Below, one piece after another: positions 34,110 through 42,878 of a stretch of 64,000 nucleotides of DNA. The stretch is taken from NCBI RefSeq assembly GCF_001517625.2, contig NZ_LN999828.1, forward strand, positions 2,044,661 through 2,108,660, given 5' to 3'. The notes beneath the pieces are model-generated. The model searched no databases and had not been told where the DNA came from. It was given only the letters and a program-made list of their open reading frames with translations. The position numbers were made by a program, and so were the translations under genes. Within the stretch, counting starts at the first letter, position 1. The number at the start of each line of letters is the position of its first letter. Source of the DNA: Clostridium sp. AT4 (GTDB lineage: Bacteria; Bacillota; Clostridia; Lachnospirales; Lachnospiraceae).

Positions 34110-36074
34110 ACGGCCCCGCTCAAAGCAGCGCTCACAGATGGAAAATGGATGATCCCAGGAAAGCTCTCTGCCGCAGATGGAACATTTCCGGGTATAGCTG
34201 CCGCATTCTGTGCGCAGGATACGGCTGATCTCCTCCTCTGTGCTCCGCCTTTCATGGAACAGGTTTTCTTCCTGGACAGGAAGTCCTGTCTTCCGTGAAA
34301 ACTGAAAATAAAGATCCAGCATTTTATAATAGCTTTCCATATCGTAAAGATCCGTTCCCGGACTGTAGGGAAATTCCAGTTCATCCACTTCTCTGTATTC
34401 CCGGCAGTAATCCTTCCACAGATCCATCACCAGACGGTTATCAATGTCTACCGAGCAGGTAATAAGCTTATAGATCTCCTGTTTGGTAAATTCTTCCAGA
34501 TGATCTCCGTGGATCCGCTCAAAGCTCATGTAGAGAGATAACAGCTCATCCACCTCCATTTTTTCATAAATGGCAGGCGCCTCCATACCGGCCCAGATCT
34601 TTACCAAAGTGTCAATCTCTGCAGGCAGGTTCAAAAGCTGCTCAGGAAAACCCACATAGGCTTTCATAATGGGAAGAGGGCGGGCGGATAAGCCGTCCTC
34701 AATGGTTTCTATATCGTCAATGGCCGTCACAAAGCCCTCGTCATAGAGGCCAAAGCGGCCCGCCCGTCCTGCGATCTGACGGATTTCCTCCGGCAGAAGA
34801 CTGCGTCTGGCCGTGCCGTCAAATTTTCTTGTTTCCACAAACACGATCCGGCGGATGGGAAGATTTAATCCCATCCCAATGGCGTCTGTGCTTACCACCA
34901 CCTCCGTCTCACGCTCCAGAAAACGGCGCACCTGCTCCCTCCGGGTAGCAGGCGGCAGGCTTCCGTAGATCACACTGCAGCGCACCCCCTGATTTTCCAG
35001 ATGGGCGGCCAGAGCCAGAACGGACTTCTTTGAAAATACGATCAGAGCGTCTCCCTTTTTCAGATCCCGCTTCAGGGAGTAGGGCTTCTTCTCAAGGGTA
35101 AGGCGCGTACTTCTTTTGTGGCGCACGATCTGAAAGGAATCCCCGCAGCGCTTGATCATCTGCACCATGATATCTTCTGCCTCAGGAGCCATGCACAGGT
35201 GGATCTCCTCCGCACGCAGCCCCAGCACAGCACGGGTCCAGTTATGGCCCCGGTAAGGATCTGCTGCCATCTGACATTCATCTACCACGGCTACGTCAAA
35301 GTATTCGTGATCATTTAACATTTCCACCGTACAGGCCTGACAGACCGCTCCGGGAACCTCCAGCGTCTCCTCTCCGGTAATCATGGAGCAGGGTACATGT
35401 TCACTGTTTAAACGGTCGTAAACCTCCAGCGCCAAAAGGCGAAGGGGGCCGAAATAGGCTCCGTGCTCTGCCTGTTTTAACCGCTCCAGTGCGTCATGTG
35501 TTTTTCCGCTGTTAGTAGGGCCGATATGAAGGATAAAACGGCGCTTCATGGCCCGTGTCTCCGGGTATTCATCCTCCGGACGGCGCTTGACCGACTCCCT
35601 GATCCCCTTTTTAATGGTTTTGGGGATATAGAAAAGCTGATAAGCCCGTTCCAGTGAATTCGTTAGAAGATATCTGCGGATCCCCTGCATTTTTAATACG
35701 TGCTCCAGCTCCTCCTGCGTAAGTTCCGGCAGAAATTCCAGATCCTTTTTTGCCAGATGCTCACAGAATTTCTCCATACACCGGCAATTCTCCTCCCACC
35801 GGGTAAGCTGAGGACCGGGCTTTATGCGTCCCTCTTTATGCATCAGGAACGCACAGACTTTTGCCAGCATGGCGTGTATATCGCTTAATTCGTTTGGTTT
35901 TATAATTTTTTCCAGACACGCATCATTTAACCGGGACAGACGATTTCGCAGCTCTGCCCCTGTCATGGCCCGGCAGCGTCTGTTGGACGGACCAAAAAAC
36001 AGTTCCTTATAGCAGTCGGCCAGACAGACGGCGCATTCATTTCTTATTTCCATTAACCGCTCTCTTTCAGACAT
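34062..36074 (-). CDS. Suv3-like superfamily 2 RNA helicase
   Basis: A 670-residue helicase with strong resemblance to the mitochondrial degradosome helicase Suv3. Walker A is GPTNSGKT (185-192), with YFGPLRLLALEVYDRLN and GEETLEVPGAVCQACTVEM, the Suv3-type DEAD variant DECQ (265-268) in VAVVDECQMAADPYRGHNW, motif V STDAIGMGLNLPIRRIVF and motif VI QIAGRAGRFG (432-441). The C-terminus carries a zinc ribbon (CSICGRELSW...CERCF), not part of classical Suv3. It lies 2 bases after the DUF6483 gene, implying one transcript. A role in RNA decay or remodelling is likely but not shown. Confidence 0.88.
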   Translation of the reverse strand: MSERERLMEIRNECAVCLADCYKELFFGPSNRRCRAMTGAELRNRLSRLNDACLEKIIKPNELSDIHAMLAKVCAFLMHKEGRIKPGPQLTRWEENCRCMEKFCEHLAKKDLEFLPELTQEELEHVLKMQGIRRYLLTNSLERAYQLFYIPKTIKKGIRESVKRRPEDEYPETRAMKRRFILHIGPTNSGKTHDALERLKQAEHGAYFGPLRLLALEVYDRLNSEHVPCSMITGEETLEVPGAVCQACTVEMLNDHEYFDVAVVDECQMAADPYRGHNWTRAVLGLRAEEIHLCMAPEAEDIMVQMIKRCGDSFQIVRHKRSTRLTLEKKPYSLKRDLKKGDALIVFSKKSVLALAAHLENQGVRCSVIYGSLPPATRREQVRRFLERETEVVVSTDAIGMGLNLPIRRIVFVETRKFDGTARRSLLPEEIRQIAGRAGRFGLYDEGFVTAIDDIETIEDGLSARPLPIMKAYVGFPEQLLNLPAEIDTLVKIWAGMEAPAIYEKMEVDELLSLYMSFERIHGDHLEEFTKQEIYKLITCSVDIDNRLVMDLWKDYCREYREVDELEFPYSPGTDLYDMESYYKMLDLYFQFSRKTGLPVQEENLFHERRSTEEEISRILRTECGSYTRKCSICGRELSWDHPFSICERCFERGRSSQKRSRFHDQRYNH

Positions 36075-36076
36075 GC

Positions 36077-36472
36077 TTATACCATAGTAGTGTCTACGAA
36101 ATTCTCAAAACCGGAGATGCCAAACTGAGCGCTGACACTGTTAATCCCTTCTGCAATTTCCTCTCTGGAAAAATTGGCGGTATAAAGAGCATCATCATCC
36201 AGCTGGTTTAAATACATATAAAATGCCAGAGCCATTTCCAAATACGCCCTGTCACTGGTATCCAGACATTCATACAGCTCATTCTCAGCCCCGTTAATGT
36301 CTCCTGCATCTGCAAGATCCTTTAAACGGCGGTAAGCCCGATCCACGGGCGTGTAAGCCGCCTCTGAGAGAGGAAGGTCATAATCAATTTCATTTTTCCC
36401 CAGTGCCAGTCCGGCAATGGCCCGAACAAGGTCGGTAATCGTACGCATTACATAATCATCCTGATATGCCAT
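36077..36472 (-). CDS. DUF6483 family protein
   Basis: A 131-residue acidic, mainly helical protein: MAYQDDYVMRTITDLVRAIAG is typical of DUF6483, followed by a TPR-like stretch (AYRRLKDLADAGDINGAENEL). There is no signal or membrane segment. It is the first gene of a two-gene transcript with the Suv3-like helicase, which begins 2 bases after its stop codon. The function of the family is unknown; the linkage suggests a helicase partner (inference). Confidence 0.75.
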   Translation of the reverse strand: MAYQDDYVMRTITDLVRAIAGLALGKNEIDYDLPLSEAAYTPVDRAYRRLKDLADAGDINGAENELYECLDTSDRAYLEMALAFYMYLNQLDDDALYTANFSREEIAEGINSVSAQFGISGFENFVDTTMV

Positions 36473-36546
36473 AGTTGTTCACTCCTGATTGTTTGCTGCC
36501 CATTCCAGTCCCAGAGAGCAGACCTTTGGGGACTTATTTTCTACTA

Positions 36547-36575
36547 AGTATAGGGGATACCGCCAGCTGAGTCAA
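36547..36575 (-). promoter_or_regulatory. Promoter of the DUF6483-helicase operon
   Basis: TTGACT (36575-36570), a 17-base spacer and TATACT (36552-36547) on the minus strand: a near-consensus promoter, 75 bases before the DUF6483 ATG. Confidence 0.75.
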
Positions 36576-36608
36576 GATGCTTCATTCCCCCTTTGCCTTT
36601 CCCTCCCC

Positions 36609-36637
36609 TTGACTCCCATTTTCCCAGCAATTATAAT
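36609..36637 (+). promoter_or_regulatory. Promoter of the DUF3810 gene
   Basis: TTGACT (36609-36614), a 17-base spacer and a perfect TATAAT (36632-36637) on the plus strand. It overlaps an ATG at 36636 and so shows that translation must start later, at 36669. Confidence 0.8.
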
Positions 36638-36668
36638 GGAAAAAATACGAAAGAGAACAAATGTGTAT

Positions 36669-37760
36669 ATGAAACTAAATGATAGGAATACAACCCCATT
36701 TTCCTTTATAAAAAAAACGGACAAAAAAATGACATCAAGTCTCATTCTGGCCCTTTTATCCGTTCTACTCTTGGGCTGTGCCAGAACATTTCCTGTATTT
36801 GCCCAGTGGTACTCCGTAACCATTTATGCCGGTCTTAAAAATACCATCGCGCGGTTTTCCGCTCTTTTTCCATTTTCGTTGTCTGAGGCAGGACTTTACC
36901 TTCTTCTGGCTTTCTGCCTGTATTGGATATTTTGCAGCTTAAAACGCCCTCTCCTGCTTTTTAAAAATGCCTTTTTTCTTGCCTCGCTTTTATTTTTTAT
37001 CTATACAATAAACTGCGGAATCAATTATTACAGAAAGCCCTTTTCCGAAGAGGCCGGATTTTCTGAAGAATTAAAAAAAGGCAGTACGGCTGCGGAGCTT
37101 TATTCACTCTGCGAATATCTGGTAAAGCAGGTAAATGAAACTGTGCCATGGGAAAACTCTCCCAAACGCAATGCTTCCTTTTTCCGTTCTATGGGGGAAT
37201 TGGGACAGGATGCTATGGCAAATTTAGGGGATAATTTTCCCCAGCTTGGGGGCTGGTATCCTTATCCCAAGCCATTACTGAATCCCCGGCTTCTATCTGT
37301 ACAACAGCTTACAGGAATCTACTCTCCCTTTACCATTGAAGCAAATTACAACAGCGAGATGCCATTTTACAATATTCCCCATACGATCTGCCATGAACTT
37401 TCTCATCTAAAAGGGTATATGAGAGAAGATGAGGCAAATTTTATCGGATATCTGGCCTGTATCGGATCCGATGCAGAGGCGTTTCAATACAGCGGATATC
37501 TGACCGGATGGGTTTATGCGGGAAATGCCCTGGCAAACGCGGATTTTGAGGGCTACTGCCGCCTGTATGAACAATTAGATCCTCAAGCAATAGAGGACTT
37601 AGGAGAAAACAACCGGTTCTGGGACCAGTTTGAAGGAACGGTGGCAGAGGTATCCACGAAAGTAAATGACACCTATTTAAAAGCCCACAGCCAGACCGAC
37701 GGGGTCAAAAGCTATGGGCGGATGGTGGATCTTATGCTGGTATACTACCGTTCTTTTTGA
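36669..37760 (+). CDS. DUF3810 family membrane protein with a HELSH metallopeptidase-like motif
   Basis: A 363-residue protein. The start at 36669 is set by the promoter at 36609-36637, which excludes earlier ATGs. About three membrane helices occupy the first 110 residues (SLILALLSVLLLGCA, EAGLYLLLAFCLYWIF, AFFLASLLFFIYTI). The outer region contains NIPHTICHELSHLKGYMREDEANFIGYLACI, in which HELSH plus the downstream ExE-type acidic residues look like a zinc peptidase site. The family is uncharacterised. Its last 29 bases overlap the end of the antiporter gene on the other strand. Confidence 0.8.
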   Translation: MKLNDRNTTPFSFIKKTDKKMTSSLILALLSVLLLGCARTFPVFAQWYSVTIYAGLKNTIARFSALFPFSLSEAGLYLLLAFCLYWIFCSLKRPLLLFKNAFFLASLLFFIYTINCGINYYRKPFSEEAGFSEELKKGSTAAELYSLCEYLVKQVNETVPWENSPKRNASFFRSMGELGQDAMANLGDNFPQLGGWYPYPKPLLNPRLLSVQQLTGIYSPFTIEANYNSEMPFYNIPHTICHELSHLKGYMREDEANFIGYLACIGSDAEAFQYSGYLTGWVYAGNALANADFEGYCRLYEQLDPQAIEDLGENNRFWDQFEGTVAEVSTKVNDTYLKAHSQTDGVKSYGRMVDLMLVYYRSF

Positions 37761-38943
37761 GAAACTTCTTATAGGTAAGATCCATTCCCAATGCTCCCAG
37801 AGGAGCTGTGATAACAATCGCCAGAACTGCTACGGACAGCACCAGTGCTCCGCAGGGAAGCCCCAGGGCCAGGGGCACGGAACCGATGGCAGCCTGAACC
37901 GTGGCCTTAGGCAGATAAGCGATGATGCAGAACAGGCGCTCCTTCAAATTCAAAGCGGTTCCGAACAGGCAGAACATGGTGCCCAGAGAACGGAACACAA
38001 GGGCTGCAGCAATCATGGCCAGTGCCGGAAGTCCGGCTTCAAGCGTATAGCGGATATCTACAGCGGCTCCAACCAGAACAAAAAGAATAACCTCTGCCGC
38101 GATCCACAGTTTTCCAAATTTTTCCGAAAGACGGGATGCTACATCTGGAATGCTCCTTATTTTCAGCACGCAAGCTGTACTTACTACAGCCAGAAGACCG
38201 GATATGGATACGATTTCCTTCAGCCATGTTTCCACTGCCATCAGCAGAAAGGATACTCCCAGAAGAATAATAACCTTTGTGCTGTTTCTCACATAACGGC
38301 CGCAGACATAGGCTTTTTCAAAAAACAGGCTTAAGGCGTACCCGGTTCCCACACCCAAAGCAACCCCAAGGATAATCGAAACAGGCACATTCAGCAGATC
38401 CGTTCCATGAACCGCTCCGCCCTGGGCCATGGTGACAAAGGTGGAGAAAAGAACAATGACGAAAATATCATCACAGGATGCTCCTGCCATGATCATCTGA
38501 GGGATGCTTTTATCTGTACCGTACCTCTCCTCCATGAGCTGAACCATCCTTGGGATTACCACCGCAGGCGAAACAGCGCTCAGTACAGCGCCCATGACAG
38601 CGGCTTCTACCCTTGTAACTCCCAAAATATGGGGTGCAAAAATAAGAAATCCCAAAATCTCAAAGCTGGCGGGAACGCAGGCCATCATAACGGCCGGACG
38701 GCCCACCCGTTTTAAATCTGCCAAATTAAGCGACAATCCGGCCTTTAGCAAAATAATGATCAGAGCCATCTGGCGCAGGTCTGCCGATACAGCCAATATG
38801 GAAGGATCCAGCAGATTCAGCGCATAAGGCCCCAAAAGGATGCCCGTTAAGAGCATACCGATGATGCGGGGCAGCTTAAGCCGCTGACACACAGCCGCCA
38901 TAGCCAGCCCCAGCAGAAAAATAAATGACAGGGATGTAAGCAT
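37732..38943 (-). CDS. Cation:proton antiporter (CPA family)
   Basis: A 403-residue integral membrane protein with about twelve helices. Family signatures are RLKLPRIIGMLLTGILLGPYALN, ADLRQMALIIILLKAGLSLN, GAVLSAVSPAVVIPRM and the conserved aspartate segment MIMAGASCDDIFVIVLFSTF (ion-binding Asp pair). It should exchange Na+ or K+ for protons. There is no C-terminal regulatory domain. It is a single gene, convergent with the DUF3810 gene and 37 bases from the end of the aminotransferase operon upstream. Confidence 0.92.
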   Translation of the reverse strand: MLTSLSFIFLLGLAMAAVCQRLKLPRIIGMLLTGILLGPYALNLLDPSILAVSADLRQMALIIILLKAGLSLNLADLKRVGRPAVMMACVPASFEILGFLIFAPHILGVTRVEAAVMGAVLSAVSPAVVIPRMVQLMEERYGTDKSIPQMIMAGASCDDIFVIVLFSTFVTMAQGGAVHGTDLLNVPVSIILGVALGVGTGYALSLFFEKAYVCGRYVRNSTKVIILLGVSFLLMAVETWLKEIVSISGLLAVVSTACVLKIRSIPDVASRLSEKFGKLWIAAEVILFVLVGAAVDIRYTLEAGLPALAMIAAALVFRSLGTMFCLFGTALNLKERLFCIIAYLPKATVQAAIGSVPLALGLPCGALVLSVAVLAIVITAPLGALGMDLTYKKFLKKNGSIPA

Positions 38944-38980
38944 GTTGGTTTCTCCTTAATAAATATGTACCGTCCCGGAC

Positions 38981-40192
38981 TTACCCCTGAAATACATACC
39001 TTCTCAGCCGTTCAAAGGCCTCCTTTACACGGCTTAAGGGAAGGGCCAGGTTCATGCGGATGCTCCAGGGACCGAAAAACATCTTTCCGTCCTGCCATGC
39101 CACGCCCACATCCCAGCCGGCTTTTTCCACTTCCTCTAGTGTCTTTCCATGTTTCCTGCACCATTCCTCCACATCAATAAACAGCATATAGGTGCCTTCC
39201 GGGCGTGAAACCTTTACTCCTTCAAAATGAGTTTCGATATAATCTGCCGCATAATCAATATTTCCCGTAATGGTCGCGCACAGCTCGTCCACCCACTCAT
39301 ATCCCTCCGGCCTGTAAGCACCGATCAGGGCGTGCATGGACAGCACATTCATCTCATTGTAGTGGGACAGGGAGGACTCCTTCTCTACCCGGTCGCGGAT
39401 CCAGTCATTGTAAATAATATGGTAGCTTCCGACCAGGCCTGCCAGATTAAAAGTCTTGCTGGGCGCATAGAGAGCCACGGTCCGCTGGCGGGCATCCTCG
39501 CTGACGCTCTGTGTGGGGATATGCTTATGGCCCAGAGTGATGATATCCGACCAGATTTCATCTGATACAACAAATACATTGTGCCTCTTAAAAATCTCCA
39601 TAGCACGTTCGATCTCATCCCGTGTCCACACCCGTCCGACCGGATTATAGGGGGAACAGAAAACAGCTGCATGGATCTTATATTCCACAATCTTTTTCTC
39701 CATGTCCTCATAATCCATGCGCCATACATTTTCCTCATCCAGATACAGGGGAGAGTGGACAGCGCGGTATCCGTTATTGGCAAGAGATTTGGTAAAGCCG
39801 ATATAGGTAGGAGAATTTAAAAGCACATGATCCCCTTTGGAGCAAAATACATTTAAGGCGCTGAGAAGGCCGCCCAGAACACCGTTTTCATATCCAATAT
39901 GCTTCTTTTCCAGATCCCTTACCCCGTTTCTCCTTTCCTGCCACCGGATAATTGCATTAAAATAATCATCGGACGGAGAAAAGTATCCAAACGCCGGATG
40001 TCCGATGCGTTCAGCCATAGCCTCCTGGACTGTAGGTACAGTAGGAAAATTCATATCCGCTACCCACATGGGGATGATATCAAAGCCTTCTTTTGGAGGA
40101 TCCGGTGCGAACCCCGGCATTGTGCCAAGTCCGTCAACTGCAATGGCATCTTTTCCATGACGTTCCATAATGCTTGTAAAATCGTACTTCAT
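38981..40192 (-). CDS. MalY/PatB-type PLP aminotransferase / C-S lyase
   Basis: A 403-residue PLP enzyme of fold type I with the MalY/PatB signatures: IIPMWVADMNFPTVP near the N-terminus, HIGYENGVLGGLLSAL, CSPYNPVGRVW, VSDEIWSDI and the PLP lysine in LYAPSKTFNLAGLVGS. MalY/PatB proteins are cystathionine beta-lyases or cysteine-S-conjugate lyases; MalY also acts as a regulator in E. coli. The ATG at 40192 follows AAAAGGAGGAG and overlaps the TatD gene's stop by 4 bases. It is the last gene of the TPP-riboswitch operon, so a link to sulfur supply for thiamine is possible. Confidence 0.92.
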   Translation of the reverse strand: MKYDFTSIMERHGKDAIAVDGLGTMPGFAPDPPKEGFDIIPMWVADMNFPTVPTVQEAMAERIGHPAFGYFSPSDDYFNAIIRWQERRNGVRDLEKKHIGYENGVLGGLLSALNVFCSKGDHVLLNSPTYIGFTKSLANNGYRAVHSPLYLDEENVWRMDYEDMEKKIVEYKIHAAVFCSPYNPVGRVWTRDEIERAMEIFKRHNVFVVSDEIWSDIITLGHKHIPTQSVSEDARQRTVALYAPSKTFNLAGLVGSYHIIYNDWIRDRVEKESSLSHYNEMNVLSMHALIGAYRPEGYEWVDELCATITGNIDYAADYIETHFEGVKVSRPEGTYMLFIDVEEWCRKHGKTLEEVEKAGWDVGVAWQDGKMFFGPWSIRMNLALPLSRVKEAFERLRRYVFQG

Positions 40193-41055
40193 CTGTTCTC
40201 CTCCTTTTGTCCGGTATTGTCTCCCCATACAAATCTGCGGAAATTCCGCTTAATTGCTTTTGCAAGCACATTCATCTCCACTCCCCGGAGCCGGGATACT
40301 TCCCGTAAGGTCTGCTCCAGAGAACTGCGGACTGTAAGTTCAGGCAGAGCTGTATGGAACTGTGACTCCATTATACCATGCTTTTCTCCTTCCTCCCAGG
40401 CCCATTTCACAGCCCCAAGACCATCTGTTTCTATGAGAAGCCGATCCTCAGGCACCTGTCTGGCTGCCTCCTGAACCGCCGGATTCCACACCACATCCGG
40501 CCCGATAGAGACATAGCAGTCCTGATCCAGATACTCCTCCAAATGCTGTCCGCAGGAATACCAGTGAGCCAGATAACGGTTAGGATATCTTCGCAGGATT
40601 CCGGCAATCTCAGCCTCCTGCTCTTTGGTGTGAAGAACTACCGGTTTGCGTTTTTTCACAGCAAAATCCAGCTGGCATTCAAACGCTTCTTTCTGTACGT
40701 TAAGAGGTACGTCACACCATAACGAGTCCAGACCGATTTCCCCCATGACCGGCCATTCTTCCATAAAGGGAAACATTTCCTCTGCCCGATACTTATCGCT
40801 GTTCCACGGATGAAGCCCTGCGGCGGGAATGATGACCGGATGCACCTCAAAACGATTGAACAGCCGTTTTAATTGCTCCGCCTCTTTTGGGCTTCCCGCA
40901 CATATCACAGAAGGGATTCCATCCCGGATGCGTTCCCGGATTTCCTCCTCTGTCCCTATATGAGCGTGGGCATCGATCAGGCCATCCCCTTCTTCCCAAA
41001 ACCTGCCTGCCTCTGCCACATATTGTTCTGCTGTGCTGTTTTCTCCTATTTTCAC
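40189..41055 (-). CDS. TatD family metal-dependent hydrolase
   Basis: A 288-residue TatD-like TIM-barrel hydrolase. Metal sites appear as LIDAHAHIG, GEIGLDSLW, VVLHTKEQ and LLIETDGLGA, with AHWYSCG between them. The start is a GTG at 41055 whose last bases overlap the stop of the ABC ATPase gene (GTGA) after GGGAG; a longer frame upstream runs inside the ATPase gene and is rejected. Its end overlaps the MalY start by 4 bases. TatD proteins are nucleases or hydrolases; the role inside a thiamine-transport operon is unknown. Confidence 0.9.
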   Translation of the reverse strand: MKIGENSTAEQYVAEAGRFWEEGDGLIDAHAHIGTEEEIRERIRDGIPSVICAGSPKEAEQLKRLFNRFEVHPVIIPAAGLHPWNSDKYRAEEMFPFMEEWPVMGEIGLDSLWCDVPLNVQKEAFECQLDFAVKKRKPVVLHTKEQEAEIAGILRRYPNRYLAHWYSCGQHLEEYLDQDCYVSIGPDVVWNPAVQEAARQVPEDRLLIETDGLGAVKWAWEEGEKHGIMESQFHTALPELTVRSSLEQTLREVSRLRGVEMNVLAKAIKRNFRRFVWGDNTGQKEENR

Positions 41056-41786
41056 GTTCTGTCTCCCATAATCTCTCTGTAAATCCTGCGGCGCAGTTCC
41101 CCCTGACTGTAAAGCCAGTCCCGGCTCCGGTTCTTTTCTGCAATCTCTATCTCGCTTCCGATCCTGCCTCTGCCGGGATCTAAGATCAGGATCCGATCGG
41201 ATAGATAGATGGCCTCGTCCATATCGTGAGTCACCAGAAGAACGGTGCGGTTTAATCTGGCTCGGACTCCCAGAAGCCAGTCCTGCATCTCTCCTCTGGT
41301 GATCACATCCAGCGCCCCAAATGGTTCGTCCAGAAGCAGGATATCCGCACGGCACAAAAGGGTTCTTAAAAATGCAGCTCTCTGGCGCATTCCCCCGGAC
41401 AGGGCAGAGGGGTATTCATTTTCATAGCCTTCCAGACCAAAGGCTCCCATCTGTGACAGGGCTTCTTTTTTTACCTGCTCCTGCCCTCCATGGATCCTGC
41501 CGTAAAGACACACATTTTCCAAAATGGTTTTCCATGGAAATAAAAGGTCGTTCTGGGGCATATACGCAAAATGCTCCGTAATCCCCCGGATTTCCTGTCC
41601 ATCTGTCAGGATATGGCCTTTTTCAGGAGCGATCACCCCGGTAAGAAGCTTTAAAAGGGTAGATTTGCCGCAGCCGGAGGGCCCTAAAAGGCTTACAAAC
41701 TCTCCTTCCCGGATGGAAAATTCCAGACTGTCAAATATTTTTTTGTTTTCATAGCTGAATGTAAGACCGGAAATCTCTAATTTCAT
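41052..41786 (-). CDS. Thiamine-precursor ABC transporter, ATP-binding protein (ThiZ-type)
   Basis: A 244-residue ABC ATPase of the nitrate/sulfonate/HMP type: Walker A LGPSGCGKSTLLKLL, Q-loop AYMPQNDLLFPWKTI, signature LSGGMRQRAAFLRTLL, Walker B ILLLDEPFGALD and switch His in LLVTHDMDEA. It follows the binding-protein gene by 69 bases and overlaps the TatD gene by 4 bases. The operon's TPP riboswitch assigns it to uptake of thiamine or its pyrimidine precursor. Confidence 0.9.
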   Translation of the reverse strand: MKLEISGLTFSYENKKIFDSLEFSIREGEFVSLLGPSGCGKSTLLKLLTGVIAPEKGHILTDGQEIRGITEHFAYMPQNDLLFPWKTILENVCLYGRIHGGQEQVKKEALSQMGAFGLEGYENEYPSALSGGMRQRAAFLRTLLCRADILLLDEPFGALDVITRGEMQDWLLGVRARLNRTVLLVTHDMDEAIYLSDRILILDPGRGRIGSEIEIAEKNRSRDWLYSQGELRRRIYREIMGDRT

Positions 41787-41855
41787 TGTATCTGCAGGGA
41801 AATGCTCCTGCCCCTCCTTTTTATGATCTGTCCTGTTTTATCATCCGCCGCATTT

Positions 41856-42875
41856 TTATTGGGGAAGAAATTCATTGGTATAACACTGATCTGCCGGGAT
41901 ATCCTCTTCAATTACGCCATATTCCACCAGAAAATCCGTGTAATTATCCCATACAGAATCCTTCATTTCGCCCCAACGTTTTGTATCCTCCATGTATTTG
42001 CCTGCCAGATATTCCTGTGACATGGTAAGCATTTCCAGAGAATAATCTGGTGCATATTTATGAAGGATCTCTGCGCTTTCCTTCGGATGTTCGATTGCAT
42101 ACCGATACCCCTTTGCAGTAGCCTCCAGGAATTTCTTCGTCATTTCCGGCTTATTTTTCAGCGTATCCTCACTGGCGATAATAACAGGGGTATAGTAATC
42201 CAGACGCTCGTCCAGCTGACGCAGCTCCATATAGTTGATAGGAAAATCATTCAGCCGGCATTTTATATTGTCCCATCCCTCAAAAAACCACATAACGTCA
42301 ACCTTATCCTTCAGCGCCTCAAAGCCGGAGCCGTCTGAAATCACCATATTCAGCTTTGAAAAATTCCCTCCGTCCTTTGCCATCACTGCCTTTAACACGG
42401 CCTCCTCTCCCGGACCGCCCCAGCCTGCATAGGTTTTTCCCTCAAAATCCTTCGGAGAATGGATATCCTTATCCCCATAGGTCACAAAGCCTGAGGTATT
42501 GTGCTGGATCAAAGCTGCAACCGCTTTAACCGGAAGAGGATCGGCCGAGGTTCGGGCTATGGTCACATCCTCCTGATAGCTGATGCCGAAATCTCCCTTT
42601 CCCACGGCAATCAGCGTAGCTGTGGCTCCCTCTGTAGGCTCCACGATACTCACATCCATTCCGGCCTCTTTGTAATACCCCTGATCCAGAGCCACATACA
42701 TTCCTGTGTGGTTGGTATTGGCAACATAATCCAGAATTACCGTAACATTCTCGGGGCTCTCTCCTTCTGCCGCCTTCTCAGAAGCAGTGTCTGCACAGCC
42801 GGACAATCCTGCTGCAACTGCTGCAGCCAAAATCCCTACCGCTATCTTTCTCACAAATATTCCATAGTTTCCCAT
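41856..42875 (-). CDS. Thiamine-precursor-binding lipoprotein (ThiY/NMT1-like)
   Basis: A 339-residue substrate-binding protein with a lipoprotein signal ending in the lipobox LSGC (AAAVAAGLSGCADTAS). The mature part has the NMT1/THI5-like pattern: VTVILDYVANTNHTGMYVAL, DQGYYKEAGMDVSIVEP, GDFGISYQEDVTIAR and YAGWGGPGEEAVLKA. It should capture a thiamine precursor such as formylaminopyrimidine or HMP for the permease encoded 3 bases upstream. Confidence 0.92.
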   Translation of the reverse strand: MGNYGIFVRKIAVGILAAAVAAGLSGCADTASEKAAEGESPENVTVILDYVANTNHTGMYVALDQGYYKEAGMDVSIVEPTEGATATLIAVGKGDFGISYQEDVTIARTSADPLPVKAVAALIQHNTSGFVTYGDKDIHSPKDFEGKTYAGWGGPGEEAVLKAVMAKDGGNFSKLNMVISDGSGFEALKDKVDVMWFFEGWDNIKCRLNDFPINYMELRQLDERLDYYTPVIIASEDTLKNKPEMTKKFLEATAKGYRYAIEHPKESAEILHKYAPDYSLEMLTMSQEYLAGKYMEDTKRWGEMKDSVWDNYTDFLVEYGVIEEDIPADQCYTNEFLPQ

Positions 42876-42878
42876 CTC

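Noticed and set aside
37714-38334. A 206-codon plus-strand frame opposite the antiporter gene
   Set aside because: It is antisense to a gene with clear membrane-transporter homology; it is rich in Cys/Gln/Ser without any domain and has no ribosome site.
40189-41355. Longer TatD reading frame with a 100-residue N-terminal extension
   Set aside because: The extension lies within the ABC ATPase gene in another frame; the GTG at 41055 has a ribosome site and gives a normal-length protein.
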